64,000 nucleotides of DNA. It comes from Gammaproteobacteria bacterium. Lineage in GTDB: Bacteria; Pseudomonadota; Gammaproteobacteria; Burkholderiales; Nitrosomonadaceae. The notes below the pieces were generated by a model. That model saw only the letters and a list, made by a program, of their open reading frames with translations. It made no database searches and was not told the DNA's origin. The stretch lies in contig CP054180.1 in the NCBI GenBank assembly GCA_015709635.1, positions 744,001 through 808,000 on the forward strand, in the 5' to 3' direction. Each line of letters starts with the position of its first letter. Positions within the stretch are counted from its first letter, which is position 1. Below are positions 23,408 through 32,436 of this stretch, piece after piece. The position numbers were made by a program, and so were the translations under genes.

Positions 23408-26400
23408 ATGACTAGAGAATCCCGCACCGCTTTATTGGAAAGCTTATTTCCCCAGCGCATCCTGATTTTGGATGGTGCGATGGGTACCATGATTCAGACC
23501 TTTAAATTGACGGAAGCTGATTTCCGCGGACAGCGTTTTGCCGACTTTGCACACGATCTGAAGGGCAACAACGATCTGCTGACGCTGACGCAACCGGATA
23601 TCATCCGCTCGATTCACTCCGGCTACCTGGAAGCGGGCGCGGACATCATCGAGACCAACACGTTCAATTCCAACGCAGCGTCGATGGCCGATTATCACAT
23701 GCAGGATCTGGTGTACGAATTGAACGTGGCTGCGGCCAAGCTGGCGCGCGAAGCGGCGCAAGCATATGAAGCCAAAACACCCGACAAGCCGCGTTTCGTT
23801 GCCGGGGTGATCGGCCCGACCACCAAAACCGCGTCGATTTCACCGGATGTCAACGATCCCGGTTTCCGCAACATTTCGTTTGATCAATTGGTAACCGATT
23901 ACACCGAATCGATCCGCGGGCTGGTCGATGGCGGTGTCGACATCCTGCTGGTGGAAACCATTTTCGATTCGCTGAACGCCAAAGCGGCGCTGTTCGCCAT
24001 CGATCAATTTTTCGAGGATCACGGCATACGCTTGCCGGTGATGATTTCGGTGACGATTACCGATGCTTCGGGCCGTACCTTGTCGGGACAAACGCCGGAA
24101 GCGTTCTGGGACTCGGTCAGTCATACCCGGCCATTGTCGGTGGGGATCAATTGCGCGCTCGGCGCCGAGTTGATGCGCCCGTATATCGAGGAATTGTCCG
24201 GGGTGGCGAATGTGTACATCAGCGTGCATCCAAATGCCGGATTGCCGAATCCATTGTCCGAGACCGGCTATGATGAATCGCCGGAATATACCGCGAACCA
24301 GATCAAAGGGTTTGCGCAGGACAGTTTCGTCAATATCGTCGGCGGCTGCTGCGGCACCACGCCGGCGCACATCAAGGCCATCGCGCAAGCGGTTAGTAAC
24401 ATTGCGCCACGCAAAATCCCCGATATTCCGAAAAAATTACGGCTATCCGGTTTGGAACCGCTGAACATCGGCGACGATTCGCTGTTCGTAAACGTCGGTG
24501 AGCGTACCAACGTGACTGGCTCGCGCGCCTTTGCCCGCTTGATCCTGAACGATAGTTACGCGGAAGCGCTGAACGTAGCGCGCAGCCAGGTGGAAAACGG
24601 CGCGCAGATCATCGACATCAACATGGACGAGGCGATGCTCGATTCGCACAAGGCCATGGTGACGTTTCTCAATCTGGTGGCGGCCGAGCCGGATATCTGC
24701 AAGGTGCCGATCATGCTCGATTCGAGCAAGTGGACGGTCATCGAAGCCGGATTGAAATGCATCCAAGGCAAGTCGATCATCAACTCGATCAGTATGAAAG
24801 AAGGCGAAGAGGAATTCATCAAGCATGCCAAACTGGCGCGCCGCTACGGAGCGGCCGTGATCGTCATGGCGTTCGACGAGCAGGGGCAGGCGGACACATT
24901 GCAGCGCAAGGTCGAGATCTGCACGCGCAGCTACCGAATTCTGGTGGACAAGGTCGGCTTTCCGCCGGAAGATATCATTTTCGATCCGAACATCTTCGCC
25001 ATTGCCACCGGAATCGAGGAACACAACAATTACGGCGTCGATTTCATCGAAGCCACGCGCCTCATCAAGCAGACCCTGCCGTATGCCAAAATCAGTGGCG
25101 GGGTATCGAACGTGTCGTTCTCGTTCCGCGGTAACGAGCCGATCCGCGAGGCGATTCACACCGCTTTTCTGTATCACGCGATCAAAGCCGGCATGACGAT
25201 GGGGATCGTCAACGCCGGACAGCTCGGTGTCTATTCCGACATTCCGCCCGAGTTGCTGGAAAAAGTCGAGGATGTACTGCTGAACCGCCGCCCGGATGCA
25301 ACCGAGCGGCTGGTCGAATTTGCCGAGCAGTACAAAGGACAGAAAAAGGAACAAGTCGAGGATCTGGCGTGGCGTGACGAGCCGCTGCAACAGCGGTTGA
25401 CGCATGCGCTGGTCAGGGGTATTGCCACGTTCATCGAAACCGATACCGAAGAAGCGCGCGCCGAGATCGAGAAAAAGGGCGGCCGCCCGATTCAGGTCAT
25501 CGAGGGGCCGCTGATGGATGGCATGAGCGTGGTCGGCGATCTGTTCGGCGCCGGAAAAATGTTCTTGCCGCAAGTGGTCAAATCGGCGCGTGTGATGAAA
25601 CAGGCAGTGGCGTATCTGTTGCCGTACATCGAAGCGGAAAAGAAACTGCTCGGCGACGACAAACCGAAAGGCAAGATCGTCGTCGCGACGGTCAAGGGCG
25701 ATGTGCACGACATCGGCAAGAATATCGTCGCGGTGGTATTGCAATGCAATAACTACGAAGTGATCAACATGGGCGTCATGGTGCCGAGTGCGCAAATTCT
25801 CGACATGGCGCGGCGCGAGAATGCCGACATTATCGGTTTGTCCGGGCTGATCACGCCGTCGCTCGAGGAAATGGCGCATGTCGCCAAGGAAATGCAACGC
25901 GAGGGTTTTACCATTCCGCTGCTGATCGGTGGCGCCACGACATCGCGCGTGCATACCGCGGTCAAGATTGCGCCGCACTACGAAGGGCCGACGGTATGGG
26001 TGCCCGATGCCAGCCGCGCGGTCGGCGTGTGCAGCAATCTGCTATCCGAGGATCTGCGCGCTAATTACGTGCACGGCATCAAGGAAGAATACGAAAAAGT
26101 CCGTACCCAGCACAAAAACAAGAAGGGTCCGGCCAAACTGCTGGCGCTGGAGGAAGCGCGTGCCAACGCGTTCAAGACCGACTGGGCCAATTACCAACCG
26201 CATCAGCCGCAATTGATCGGTGTACGCACGCTGAATAATTACCCGCTCGACAAGATCGTGCCGTTCATCGACTGGACACCGTTCTTTCAGGCATGGGAGC
26301 TGGCAGGGCGTTATCCCGACATTCTGACCGACGAGGTGGTCGGAGAAACCGCCAGCCAATTGTTCCACGATGCACAAGCCATGCTGAAGAAAATCGTCGA

Positions 26401-27118
26401 ACAGAAATGGCTCAGCGCCAATGCCGTGATCGGTCTTTTTCCGGCGAATGCGGTCGGTGACGATATCGAAATCTATACCGATGCTTCGCGCAGCAAGATT
26501 GCCATGGTCTATCACTGCCTGCGGCAGCAGGATCAGAAGCCGAGCGGCAAACCGAATCGCTGTCTGTCCGATTTTATCGCACCGAAGGATACCGGAATTC
26601 AGGATACCATCGGCCTGTTCGCGGTCGGTGCCGGTTTTGGTATCGACGAGCGCATCAAGGCGTTCGAGGCGGTCAACGACGATTACAGCGCGATCGTGCT
26701 GAAAGCGCTGGCTGACCGCTTGGCGGAGGCTTTTGCCGAACACATGCATATGCGTGTGCGCCGCGAATTCTGGGGTTATGCCAAGGACGAGACATTGACC
26801 AATGCGCAGTTGATCAACGAGGAATACCGCGGCATCCGTCCCGCACCGGGTTATCCTGCATGCCCGGATCACACCGAGAAAGGCCCGCTGTTTGCGACGC
26901 TGAACGCCACCGAGAATGCCGGCATCGTGATCACCGAATCGTTTGCCATGGTACCGACGGCTGCGGTCTCGGGATTTTATTTCTCGCACCCGGAATCGAC
27001 GTTTTTCGCGGTGGGTAAGATCGGCAAGGATCAAGTGGAAGATTACGCCAAACGCAAAGGCTGGACGCTGGACGAAGCCGAGCGCTGGCTGGCGCCGGTG
27101 CTGGCGTACGAGCGGTAG
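23408..27118 (+). CDS. metH: cobalamin-dependent methionine synthase
   Basis: Transfers a methyl group from methyltetrahydrofolate to homocysteine. All four modules are present in 1236 residues: homocysteine-binding with zinc cysteines (Cys249 in GINCALG, Cys314/Cys315 in GGCCGTT), pterin-binding (FVNVGERTNVTGS onward), cobalamin-binding with DVHDIGKNI (His767 as the lower axial ligand), and the C-terminal SAM-dependent reactivation domain with RPAPGYPACPDHTEK. The full length matches E. coli MetH (1227). It is monocistronic, with a candidate promoter upstream. The enzyme needs supplied or synthesised B12. Confidence 0.98.
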   Translation: MTRESRTALLESLFPQRILILDGAMGTMIQTFKLTEADFRGQRFADFAHDLKGNNDLLTLTQPDIIRSIHSGYLEAGADIIETNTFNSNAASMADYHMQDLVYELNVAAAKLAREAAQAYEAKTPDKPRFVAGVIGPTTKTASISPDVNDPGFRNISFDQLVTDYTESIRGLVDGGVDILLVETIFDSLNAKAALFAIDQFFEDHGIRLPVMISVTITDASGRTLSGQTPEAFWDSVSHTRPLSVGINCALGAELMRPYIEELSGVANVYISVHPNAGLPNPLSETGYDESPEYTANQIKGFAQDSFVNIVGGCCGTTPAHIKAIAQAVSNIAPRKIPDIPKKLRLSGLEPLNIGDDSLFVNVGERTNVTGSRAFARLILNDSYAEALNVARSQVENGAQIIDINMDEAMLDSHKAMVTFLNLVAAEPDICKVPIMLDSSKWTVIEAGLKCIQGKSIINSISMKEGEEEFIKHAKLARRYGAAVIVMAFDEQGQADTLQRKVEICTRSYRILVDKVGFPPEDIIFDPNIFAIATGIEEHNNYGVDFIEATRLIKQTLPYAKISGGVSNVSFSFRGNEPIREAIHTAFLYHAIKAGMTMGIVNAGQLGVYSDIPPELLEKVEDVLLNRRPDATERLVEFAEQYKGQKKEQVEDLAWRDEPLQQRLTHALVRGIATFIETDTEEARAEIEKKGGRPIQVIEGPLMDGMSVVGDLFGAGKMFLPQVVKSARVMKQAVAYLLPYIEAEKKLLGDDKPKGKIVVATVKGDVHDIGKNIVAVVLQCNNYEVINMGVMVPSAQILDMARRENADIIGLSGLITPSLEEMAHVAKEMQREGFTIPLLIGGATTSRVHTAVKIAPHYEGPTVWVPDASRAVGVCSNLLSEDLRANYVHGIKEEYEKVRTQHKNKKGPAKLLALEEARANAFKTDWANYQPHQPQLIGVRTLNNYPLDKIVPFIDWTPFFQAWELAGRYPDILTDEVVGETASQLFHDAQAMLKKIVEQKWLSANAVIGLFPANAVGDDIEIYTDASRSKIAMVYHCLRQQDQKPSGKPNRCLSDFIAPKDTGIQDTIGLFAVGAGFGIDERIKAFEAVNDDYSAIVLKALADRLAEAFAEHMHMRVRREFWGYAKDETLTNAQLINEEYRGIRPAPGYPACPDHTEKGPLFATLNATENAGIVITESFAMVPTAAVSGFYFSHPESTFFAVGKIGKDQVEDYAKRKGWTLDEAERWLAPVLAYER

Positions 27119-27222
27119 AGATATAAAATAAGCATAATACTTATTCACCTATCACAGCCGCTGGTATTAGAATAATCTATAAGAAGAAGTAAAATTTTTA
27201 ATAAATTTTATTGGGGGTAATA

Positions 27223-27411
27223 ATGAAAACAAAGCTATTACAGGGCATGGTAATTCTGCTGATGATCCCAATGCTGTCAGGATGTTGGCTTCTTGCAGCG
27301 GGGGGAGCCGGTGCTTACGGCGGCTACAAAGCTAAAGAAGAGGGGTATGGGTTGCAGAATCCGATTACGAAAGAGAAAAAGGACAACAAAGCCACAGATC
27401 AGAAAAAGTAA
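27223..27411 (+). CDS. small lipoprotein of unknown function
   Basis: A 62-residue protein with a lipoprotein signal peptide (lipobox LSGC, Cys at about residue 22), a short glycine-rich stretch AAGGAGAYGGYKAKEEGYG and a lysine-rich tail. I chose the ATG at 27223, which follows a GGGGG ribosome binding site; the in-frame TTG at 27211 is an alternative. Similar small anchored peptides with a GGYKAKEEGY-type motif are seen in proteobacteria, but I cannot name a function. Confidence 0.7.
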   Translation: MKTKLLQGMVILLMIPMLSGCWLLAAGGAGAYGGYKAKEEGYGLQNPITKEKKDNKATDQKK

Positions 27412-27451
27412 AATGAAGTGAGGGCATAGTAAAATGGGCTTTGCTATGGAT

Positions 27452-27484
27452 GAGATTGTCGGATTTCGGGATCTCCATTTTTTT
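27452..27484 (+). terminator. possible terminator after the small lipoprotein gene
   Basis: GAGAT (27452-27456) and ATCTC (27471-27475) can pair and are followed by seven T residues (27478-27484). The stem is short, with a 14-base loop, so the call is tentative. Confidence 0.3.
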
Positions 27485-27596
27485 CAAAGTTGCGCGAGCA
27501 GCTTTCCGCGGAGAACCCGGATTCTTGGTCGGGACTTTATGGTGAAGTTGTTGCGATCGTAATGATTGGCTGATATCAGGTTCGTTGATTCAGCTT

Positions 27597-28607
27597 TCAG
27601 CGATTACGGCTGGCAAAACGCAATCCCAACTGCAATAATGCTTCCCAAACATCGCCTTGCGCAACGCCCTTAATCATCCGGTCGATTTTTGCAGCATCGG
27701 TCAATCCTTGCATCAGTGCGTGCGGGCCGATGCGCTTGGCGGCGGCGATCACGGATTTTTGCCGTTCACCCCAAATTCTCGCGGCTTGTAATAATTGCGC
27801 CGGTGGTTGGCTGTTGTCGAGACCTTTGCGGATGGTGATCAATTGACGGATTTGTTCGGCCAGTGTGGCGAGAATCAGCAGCGGCGCGGTGCCTTCGCCT
27901 TGCAAGCCGGTCAGGATGCGCAGAAAACGGGCGGTGTCGCCCGCAATCATGGCGTCGGATAATTGATAAACATCGTAGCGCGCGACGTTCAGCACGACGT
28001 CTTTCACCTGATCGAAGGTCAAATTGCCGGCAGGGTAGAGCAGCGCGAGTTTTTGGATTTCCTGATGGGCGGCGAGCAGGTTACCCTCGACTTGATCGGC
28101 GAGAAACTGCAAGGTGGCGGCATCGGCTTTTTGCTGCTGCTTGGCAAGACGCTGCGCGATCCAGCCGGGGAGTTGATCGCGTTCGACCGGGTACACCGGA
28201 ATCAGCGTGCCGGCGGTTTCGAGCGCCTTGAACCATTTGCTCGCTTGTCCTTGTTTATCGATACGCGGCAATGTGATCAGGGTCACGGTGTCGGGCGGCA
28301 GCGCGGCGCAATACGCCTCAAGTGCCTTGCCGCCTTCCCGGCCGGGTTTGCCGGAAGGAATGCGGATATCCATGATTTTGCGCTCGCCGAACAACGACAG
28401 ATTATTGCCGGCGTTGAGCAGTTCCGCCCAATCGAAATACTGATCCACCGTGAACAATTCGCGCTCGCTGTATCCCTGCTGGCGCGCATGCGCGCGAATC
28501 GAATCGGCGGCTTCCAGGATCAACAGCGGTTCGTTACCGGACAGCGTATATAGCGGAGCGGTTTGTTTTTGCAGCTGCTGCGGCAGTTGTTCCAGTTTTA
28601 TCCGCAT
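27597..28607 (-). CDS. holA: DNA polymerase III delta subunit
   Basis: Clamp-loader subunit that opens the sliding clamp. The 336-residue protein has the HolA-type N-terminus (LYTLSGNEPLLILEAADSIRAHA), the segment SLFGERKIMDIRI, and the three-domain architecture ending in the collar domain (YDVYQLSDAMIAGDTARFLRIL...). It lacks a functional P-loop, as expected for delta. It is the last gene of the leuS-lptE-holA operon, an order conserved in beta- and gammaproteobacteria, and starts 53 bases after lptE. Confidence 0.95.
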   Translation of the reverse strand: MRIKLEQLPQQLQKQTAPLYTLSGNEPLLILEAADSIRAHARQQGYSERELFTVDQYFDWAELLNAGNNLSLFGERKIMDIRIPSGKPGREGGKALEAYCAALPPDTVTLITLPRIDKQGQASKWFKALETAGTLIPVYPVERDQLPGWIAQRLAKQQQKADAATLQFLADQVEGNLLAAHQEIQKLALLYPAGNLTFDQVKDVVLNVARYDVYQLSDAMIAGDTARFLRILTGLQGEGTAPLLILATLAEQIRQLITIRKGLDNSQPPAQLLQAARIWGERQKSVIAAAKRIGPHALMQGLTDAAKIDRMIKGVAQGDVWEALLQLGLRFASRNR

Positions 28608-28660
28608 GACGGGGTAGGTAGCCGATCAGCAGCGGAGAAATTTCCGCTATGCATTACGGT

Positions 28661-29155
28661 TTATATCTTGATGGTCGATAAGCGCCACAGCATTTGCTGA
28701 ATTGCATCGGACTGCATATCTTTCTGCAGCAGCTTTTCTTCCGCTTCCTTGGCGAGAATTTGCGCATCCAGGAACGGTAGAATGCGCGTCAGCGTGATTT
28801 CGGTATGCGGCACGATTTCCACGCCCTGTTTATCGTACAGCCGGTACTTGACGCGGTACACCAGATTGAAGTCGCGCACCCGGCCGCCTCCGGATAGCGA
28901 CAGAATGACCCTTTCACTGTTTGCGCTGATCACTTCCAAAGTAGCTTCCGCTTCTTCCGCAGTGGCGACCACTTTGGTGGTCGATGACGTGCCGATGGCA
29001 CGCTCCAGATTCATACCGATGGTGCTGCTTTCGGGGGCGGAAATATGCAATGACTTGAACGGCAGCGAGGAAATTTGTCCGCGCAGCTTGAAGCCGCAAG
29101 CCGTCAGCAGGAACAGCATCAGCAGCATGAAAATTGTATGTTTGCTCAGTTTCAT
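28661..29155 (-). CDS. lptE: LPS-assembly lipoprotein LptE
   Basis: Outer-membrane partner of LptD in lipopolysaccharide insertion. The 164-residue protein has a lipoprotein signal (LLTACGFKLRG, Cys20) and the beta-sheet core with FKSLHISAPESSTIGMNLERAI. Length is typical for RlpB/LptE. The location between leuS and holA is diagnostic. It starts 21 bases after the leuS stop. Confidence 0.94.
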   Translation of the reverse strand: MKLSKHTIFMLLMLFLLTACGFKLRGQISSLPFKSLHISAPESSTIGMNLERAIGTSSTTKVVATAEEAEATLEVISANSERVILSLSGGGRVRDFNLVYRVKYRLYDKQGVEIVPHTEITLTRILPFLDAQILAKEAEEKLLQKDMQSDAIQQMLWRLSTIKI

Positions 29156-29176
29156 AGTGAGTAGGGTAAACGGATT

Positions 29177-31777
29177 TTAAACCACGATGTTGACCAGCCG
29201 GCCGGGTACGACGATGATCTTTTTGATCGCCTGGCCTTCAATAAATTTCTGCACATGCTCGTTGGTCAGCGCGGCGCTCTCGATGGCTTCCTTGTCGGCA
29301 TCCTTGGCGACGTTGATCTGTCCGCGCAATTTGCCATTGACCTGTACGATCAGCTTGATCTCGTCCTGCGCCATCGCGGCGTTGTCGGCCTGCGGCCAAG
29401 GTTGACCGGCAAGCCCGGTGCCGGGCCGGAGTTCGCGCCACAGCTCGTGGCAAATATGCGGCACGATCGGCGACAGCAGCAGCACGATGTTTTCCAGCGC
29501 TTCCTGCATAAAATTGCGGCTGGCGGCATCGGTATCCTGGCACTTCGCCAGACCGTTCATCAGTTCCATTACGGCGGCGATCGCGGTATTGAAGGTATGG
29601 CGGCGCTCCAGATCGTCCGTCACTTTGGCGATAGTCTGATGCAGTTGGCAACGCAGGGCCTTGAGTTCCGCTGGCAGTGCGGCATGCAAAGCGGGATCAA
29701 CCTTGGTTGCACCGGATTGCAGGTGAACGTAGGCTTGCCGCCACAAGCGTTTGAGAAAGCGGTACGCACCGTCGACACCGGCGTCCGCCCATTCCAGCGT
29801 CTGCGTCGGTGGGCTGGCGAACATCATGAACAAGCGCGCGGTATCGGCGCCGTATTCTTCCACTAGCTTTTGCGGATCGACGCCGTTGTTCTTGGATTTC
29901 GACATCGTGCCGATGCCGCCGGATTCCACCGGCTGGTTATCGGATTGCAGGATCGCGCCGCAGCGTTTGCCCTGATCGTCGAACTGCAGTGAGACCTCCG
30001 TCGGGTTGTAATAGGTAATACGCCCGCTGCCGGATTTGCGGTAAAAAATCTCGTTCAGTACCATACCTTGCGTCAGCAGATTGGTAAACGGCTCGTCCAG
30101 TTTCAGCAAGCTCAGATCGCGCATGACTTTACTCCAGAAGCGCGAATACAACAGATGCAGGATGGCGTGTTCGATGCCGCCGATGTACTGATCGGCAGGC
30201 AGCCAGTAATTGACGCGCTCGTCGGTCATGGCCTGATGCTGATCCGGGCAGGCGTAACGGGCGTAATACCACGACGAATCGACGAAGGTATCCATGGTAT
30301 CGGTTTCGCGGCGCGCTGCTTTGCCGCATTTCGGACAACTGCATTCGTAGAACGAAGGAGTTTTGGCCAGCGGATTGCCGGAGCCGTCCGGCACCAGATC
30401 CTGCGGCAATACCACTGGCAACTGATCGTCCGGCACCGGTACCACGCCGCAATCGTTGCAATGGATCAACGGGATCGGACAGCCCCAGTAGCGCTGACGG
30501 GATATGCCCCAGTCGCGCAGACGGAACTGCACGCGCTTGTTACCCAATTCTTTTTGTTGCAATGCTGCGGCGATGGCATCGATCGCTTGCTCAAACTGTA
30601 ACCCGGAGAATGTGCCGGAATCAAAGGTCATGCCGTGTTCCACATAGGCTTCCGTCAGCGGTAACGTCAAACTGCCTTCTTCCGGTTGAATGACAGCTTT
30701 GATTGGCAATCGGTACTGTGTGGCAAAGGCAAAATCGCGTTCGTCGTGTGCCGGAACCGCCATCACGGCGCCTTCGCCGTAACCCATCAGCACATAATTG
30801 GCGACCCAGACCGGCAGTTTCTCGCCATTCAGTGGGTGGATCACAAACAAGCCGGTGTCCATGCCCTTTTTCTCTTGCGTGGCGAGATCGGCTTCCTTGG
30901 CGGAACCGAGCTTGCATTCCTGGATAAAGTCTCGCAGTGCGGGATTGTTTTGTGCGGCGTGCAGGGCGATCGGATGTTCCGCGGCGACGGCCACATAGGT
31001 CGCACCCATCAACGTATCCGCGCGCGTGGTGAATACTTTCAGATCTTGCGGTGTGCCGGACTCGCGATCGGCAGGAAAGGTGATATCGACGCCATAGCTC
31101 TTGCCGATCCAGTTGGCTTGCATCGTTCTGACGCGCTCCGGCCAACCATCCAGTGTATCCAGTGCCGCCAGCAGTTCGTCCGCATACTGGGTGATTTTCA
31201 GGTAGTACATCGGGATTTCGCGTTTCTCCACCGGTGCGCCGGTGCGCCAGCCGCAACCGTCGATGACCTGTTCGTTGGCCAGCACGGTCTGATCGATTGG
31301 ATCCCAATTGACCACGCCGGTGGTTTGATACGCCAGCCCTTTTTCCAGCATGCGCAGAAACAGCCATTGGTTCCAGTGATAGTAACTCGGGTCGCAGGTG
31401 GCGATTTCGCGCGTCCAGTCGATGCTCAACCCCAGGCTTTTCAGTTGCTTGCGCATATAGGCGATGTTGTCGTAGGTCCATTCGGCCGGCGATACATTGT
31501 TTTGCATGGCGGCATTTTCCGCCGGCAGCCCGAACGCATCCCAGCCCATCGGCTGCAGTACGTTGTAGCCTTGCATGCGGCGGTAACGCGATAACACATC
31601 GCCGATGGTGTAATTGCGCACATGTCCCATGTGCAGCTTGCCGGAAGGATAGGGAAACATCGATAGACAGTAATATTTCGGCTTGCCGGGGGTTTCAATC
31701 GCTTTGAATGCAGCCGTTTGTTCCCAGTGCTGCTGGGCATTTTTCTCGATTTCCTGGGGGTGGTATTTTTCTTGCAT
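29177..31777 (-). CDS. leuS: leucyl-tRNA synthetase
   Basis: Class I aminoacyl-tRNA synthetase charging tRNA-Leu. The 866-residue protein shows HMGH at residues 49-52 (HIGH motif), the editing domain (about 220-420, with TRADTLMGATYVAVAAEHP), FVDSSWYYARYACP, and TMSKSKNNGVDP (KMSKS motif, about residue 624). Length matches E. coli LeuS (860). First gene of the leuS-lptE-holA operon. Confidence 0.98.
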   Translation of the reverse strand: MQEKYHPQEIEKNAQQHWEQTAAFKAIETPGKPKYYCLSMFPYPSGKLHMGHVRNYTIGDVLSRYRRMQGYNVLQPMGWDAFGLPAENAAMQNNVSPAEWTYDNIAYMRKQLKSLGLSIDWTREIATCDPSYYHWNQWLFLRMLEKGLAYQTTGVVNWDPIDQTVLANEQVIDGCGWRTGAPVEKREIPMYYLKITQYADELLAALDTLDGWPERVRTMQANWIGKSYGVDITFPADRESGTPQDLKVFTTRADTLMGATYVAVAAEHPIALHAAQNNPALRDFIQECKLGSAKEADLATQEKKGMDTGLFVIHPLNGEKLPVWVANYVLMGYGEGAVMAVPAHDERDFAFATQYRLPIKAVIQPEEGSLTLPLTEAYVEHGMTFDSGTFSGLQFEQAIDAIAAALQQKELGNKRVQFRLRDWGISRQRYWGCPIPLIHCNDCGVVPVPDDQLPVVLPQDLVPDGSGNPLAKTPSFYECSCPKCGKAARRETDTMDTFVDSSWYYARYACPDQHQAMTDERVNYWLPADQYIGGIEHAILHLLYSRFWSKVMRDLSLLKLDEPFTNLLTQGMVLNEIFYRKSGSGRITYYNPTEVSLQFDDQGKRCGAILQSDNQPVESGGIGTMSKSKNNGVDPQKLVEEYGADTARLFMMFASPPTQTLEWADAGVDGAYRFLKRLWRQAYVHLQSGATKVDPALHAALPAELKALRCQLHQTIAKVTDDLERRHTFNTAIAAVMELMNGLAKCQDTDAASRNFMQEALENIVLLLSPIVPHICHELWRELRPGTGLAGQPWPQADNAAMAQDEIKLIVQVNGKLRGQINVAKDADKEAIESAALTNEHVQKFIEGQAIKKIIVVPGRLVNIVV

Positions 31778-31809
31778 GGGGACGATGTTTTTATTGGGTA
31801 AATTATTTA

Positions 31810-31815
31810 ATTATA
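31810..31815 (-). promoter_or_regulatory. leuS: candidate -10 box upstream of leuS
   Basis: A perfect TATAAT on the minus strand lies 33 bases before the leuS ATG. No good -35 box is visible at 16-18 bases, so this is a partial call. Confidence 0.3.
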
Positions 31816-31945
31816 CCGCGAACCCATTGGCTTGATGCGGGCATATGGTCGGGAAAACACTTTGCTCGATAGCAGGCGGTGAGTGTTTAACCTTTAGTCT
31901 TGAACGCAATTTGCCGGATGCGCCGCGCGGTGTGTTTTAGCTTTT

Positions 31946-31953
31946 GGGGGGGG
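31946..31953. other. run of eight G in the leuS-dodecin intergenic region
   Basis: A homopolymer of eight G residues lies in a 282-base gap (31778-32059) that contains no gene. Apart from this run, the leuS -10 box and the hairpin at 32001, I see nothing in the gap. Confidence 0.5.
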
Positions 31954-32000
31954 ATGTATGCCAAGCTGAAGGCTGGTACAGCCGAAATGTTGCAGAATTA

Positions 32001-32019
32001 AGCCTCAAGATCTGAGGCT
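32001..32019 (-). terminator. hairpin 3' of the dodecin gene
   Basis: AGCCTCA and TGAGGCT form a perfect seven-pair stem with a five-base loop, 41 bases after the dodecin stop. The U-tract on the minus strand is poor (TTAATTCT), so termination may be partial. Confidence 0.4.
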
Positions 32020-32059
32020 TTATCGCTGAGAGTTTTTTAGATTGATGGTTAAATTTATA

Positions 32060-32266
32060 TCAATCCAAGCGGAAACCGATTTTCAACTTAACCTGATAAT
32101 GCGCAATTTTGGCGTTAACAATATGCCCGCGCGTTTCCACCACCTCAAACCAATCCAGATTATGCAAGGATGCACCGGCTTTGGCGATAGCTTGCTGAAT
32201 GGCATCGTCGCTGCTTTTAGCCGATGAGCCGACGATTTCGATAACTTTGTACACATGATCGCTCAT
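32060..32266 (-). CDS. dodecin family flavin-binding protein
   Basis: A 68-residue protein forming a hollow dodecamer that binds FMN or riboflavin, thought to store or buffer flavins. The sequence MSDHVYKVIEIVGSSAKSSDDAIQQAI ... LDWFEVVETRGHI matches the dodecin fold throughout, including the conserved Trp (W39-type position in LDWFEV) that stacks on the isoalloxazine ring. An AAGGGG ribosome binding site precedes the ATG. Divergent from the M48 protease gene. Confidence 0.92.
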   Translation of the reverse strand: MSDHVYKVIEIVGSSAKSSDDAIQQAIAKAGASLHNLDWFEVVETRGHIVNAKIAHYQVKLKIGFRLD

Positions 32267-32339
32267 TTTCGAATCCCCTTTTGTTTGTCGGAAATTGCGT
32301 TATATCATACTTTAACCGATTAGCTGCATGAGAATTTCA

Positions 32340-32345
32340 TATAAT
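32340..32345 (+). promoter_or_regulatory. candidate -10 box for the M48 gene
   Basis: TATAAT at 32340-32345 lies 92 bases before the chosen start. No matching -35 box is obvious. Confidence 0.3.
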
Positions 32346-32436
32346 AGCAACCAAGAAAATTGCGGATTTTTGCTGCGTCATAATGATGCAGAGCGACGCT
32401 GGAACAAAATCCCTGTACCCGATCAAGGAGAAATGT

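Noticed and set aside
24443..25978. A 511-residue open frame antisense to metH
   Set aside because: It has Arg/His-rich, low-information composition and mirrors the codon bias of metH; no start signal or domain. Shadow frame.
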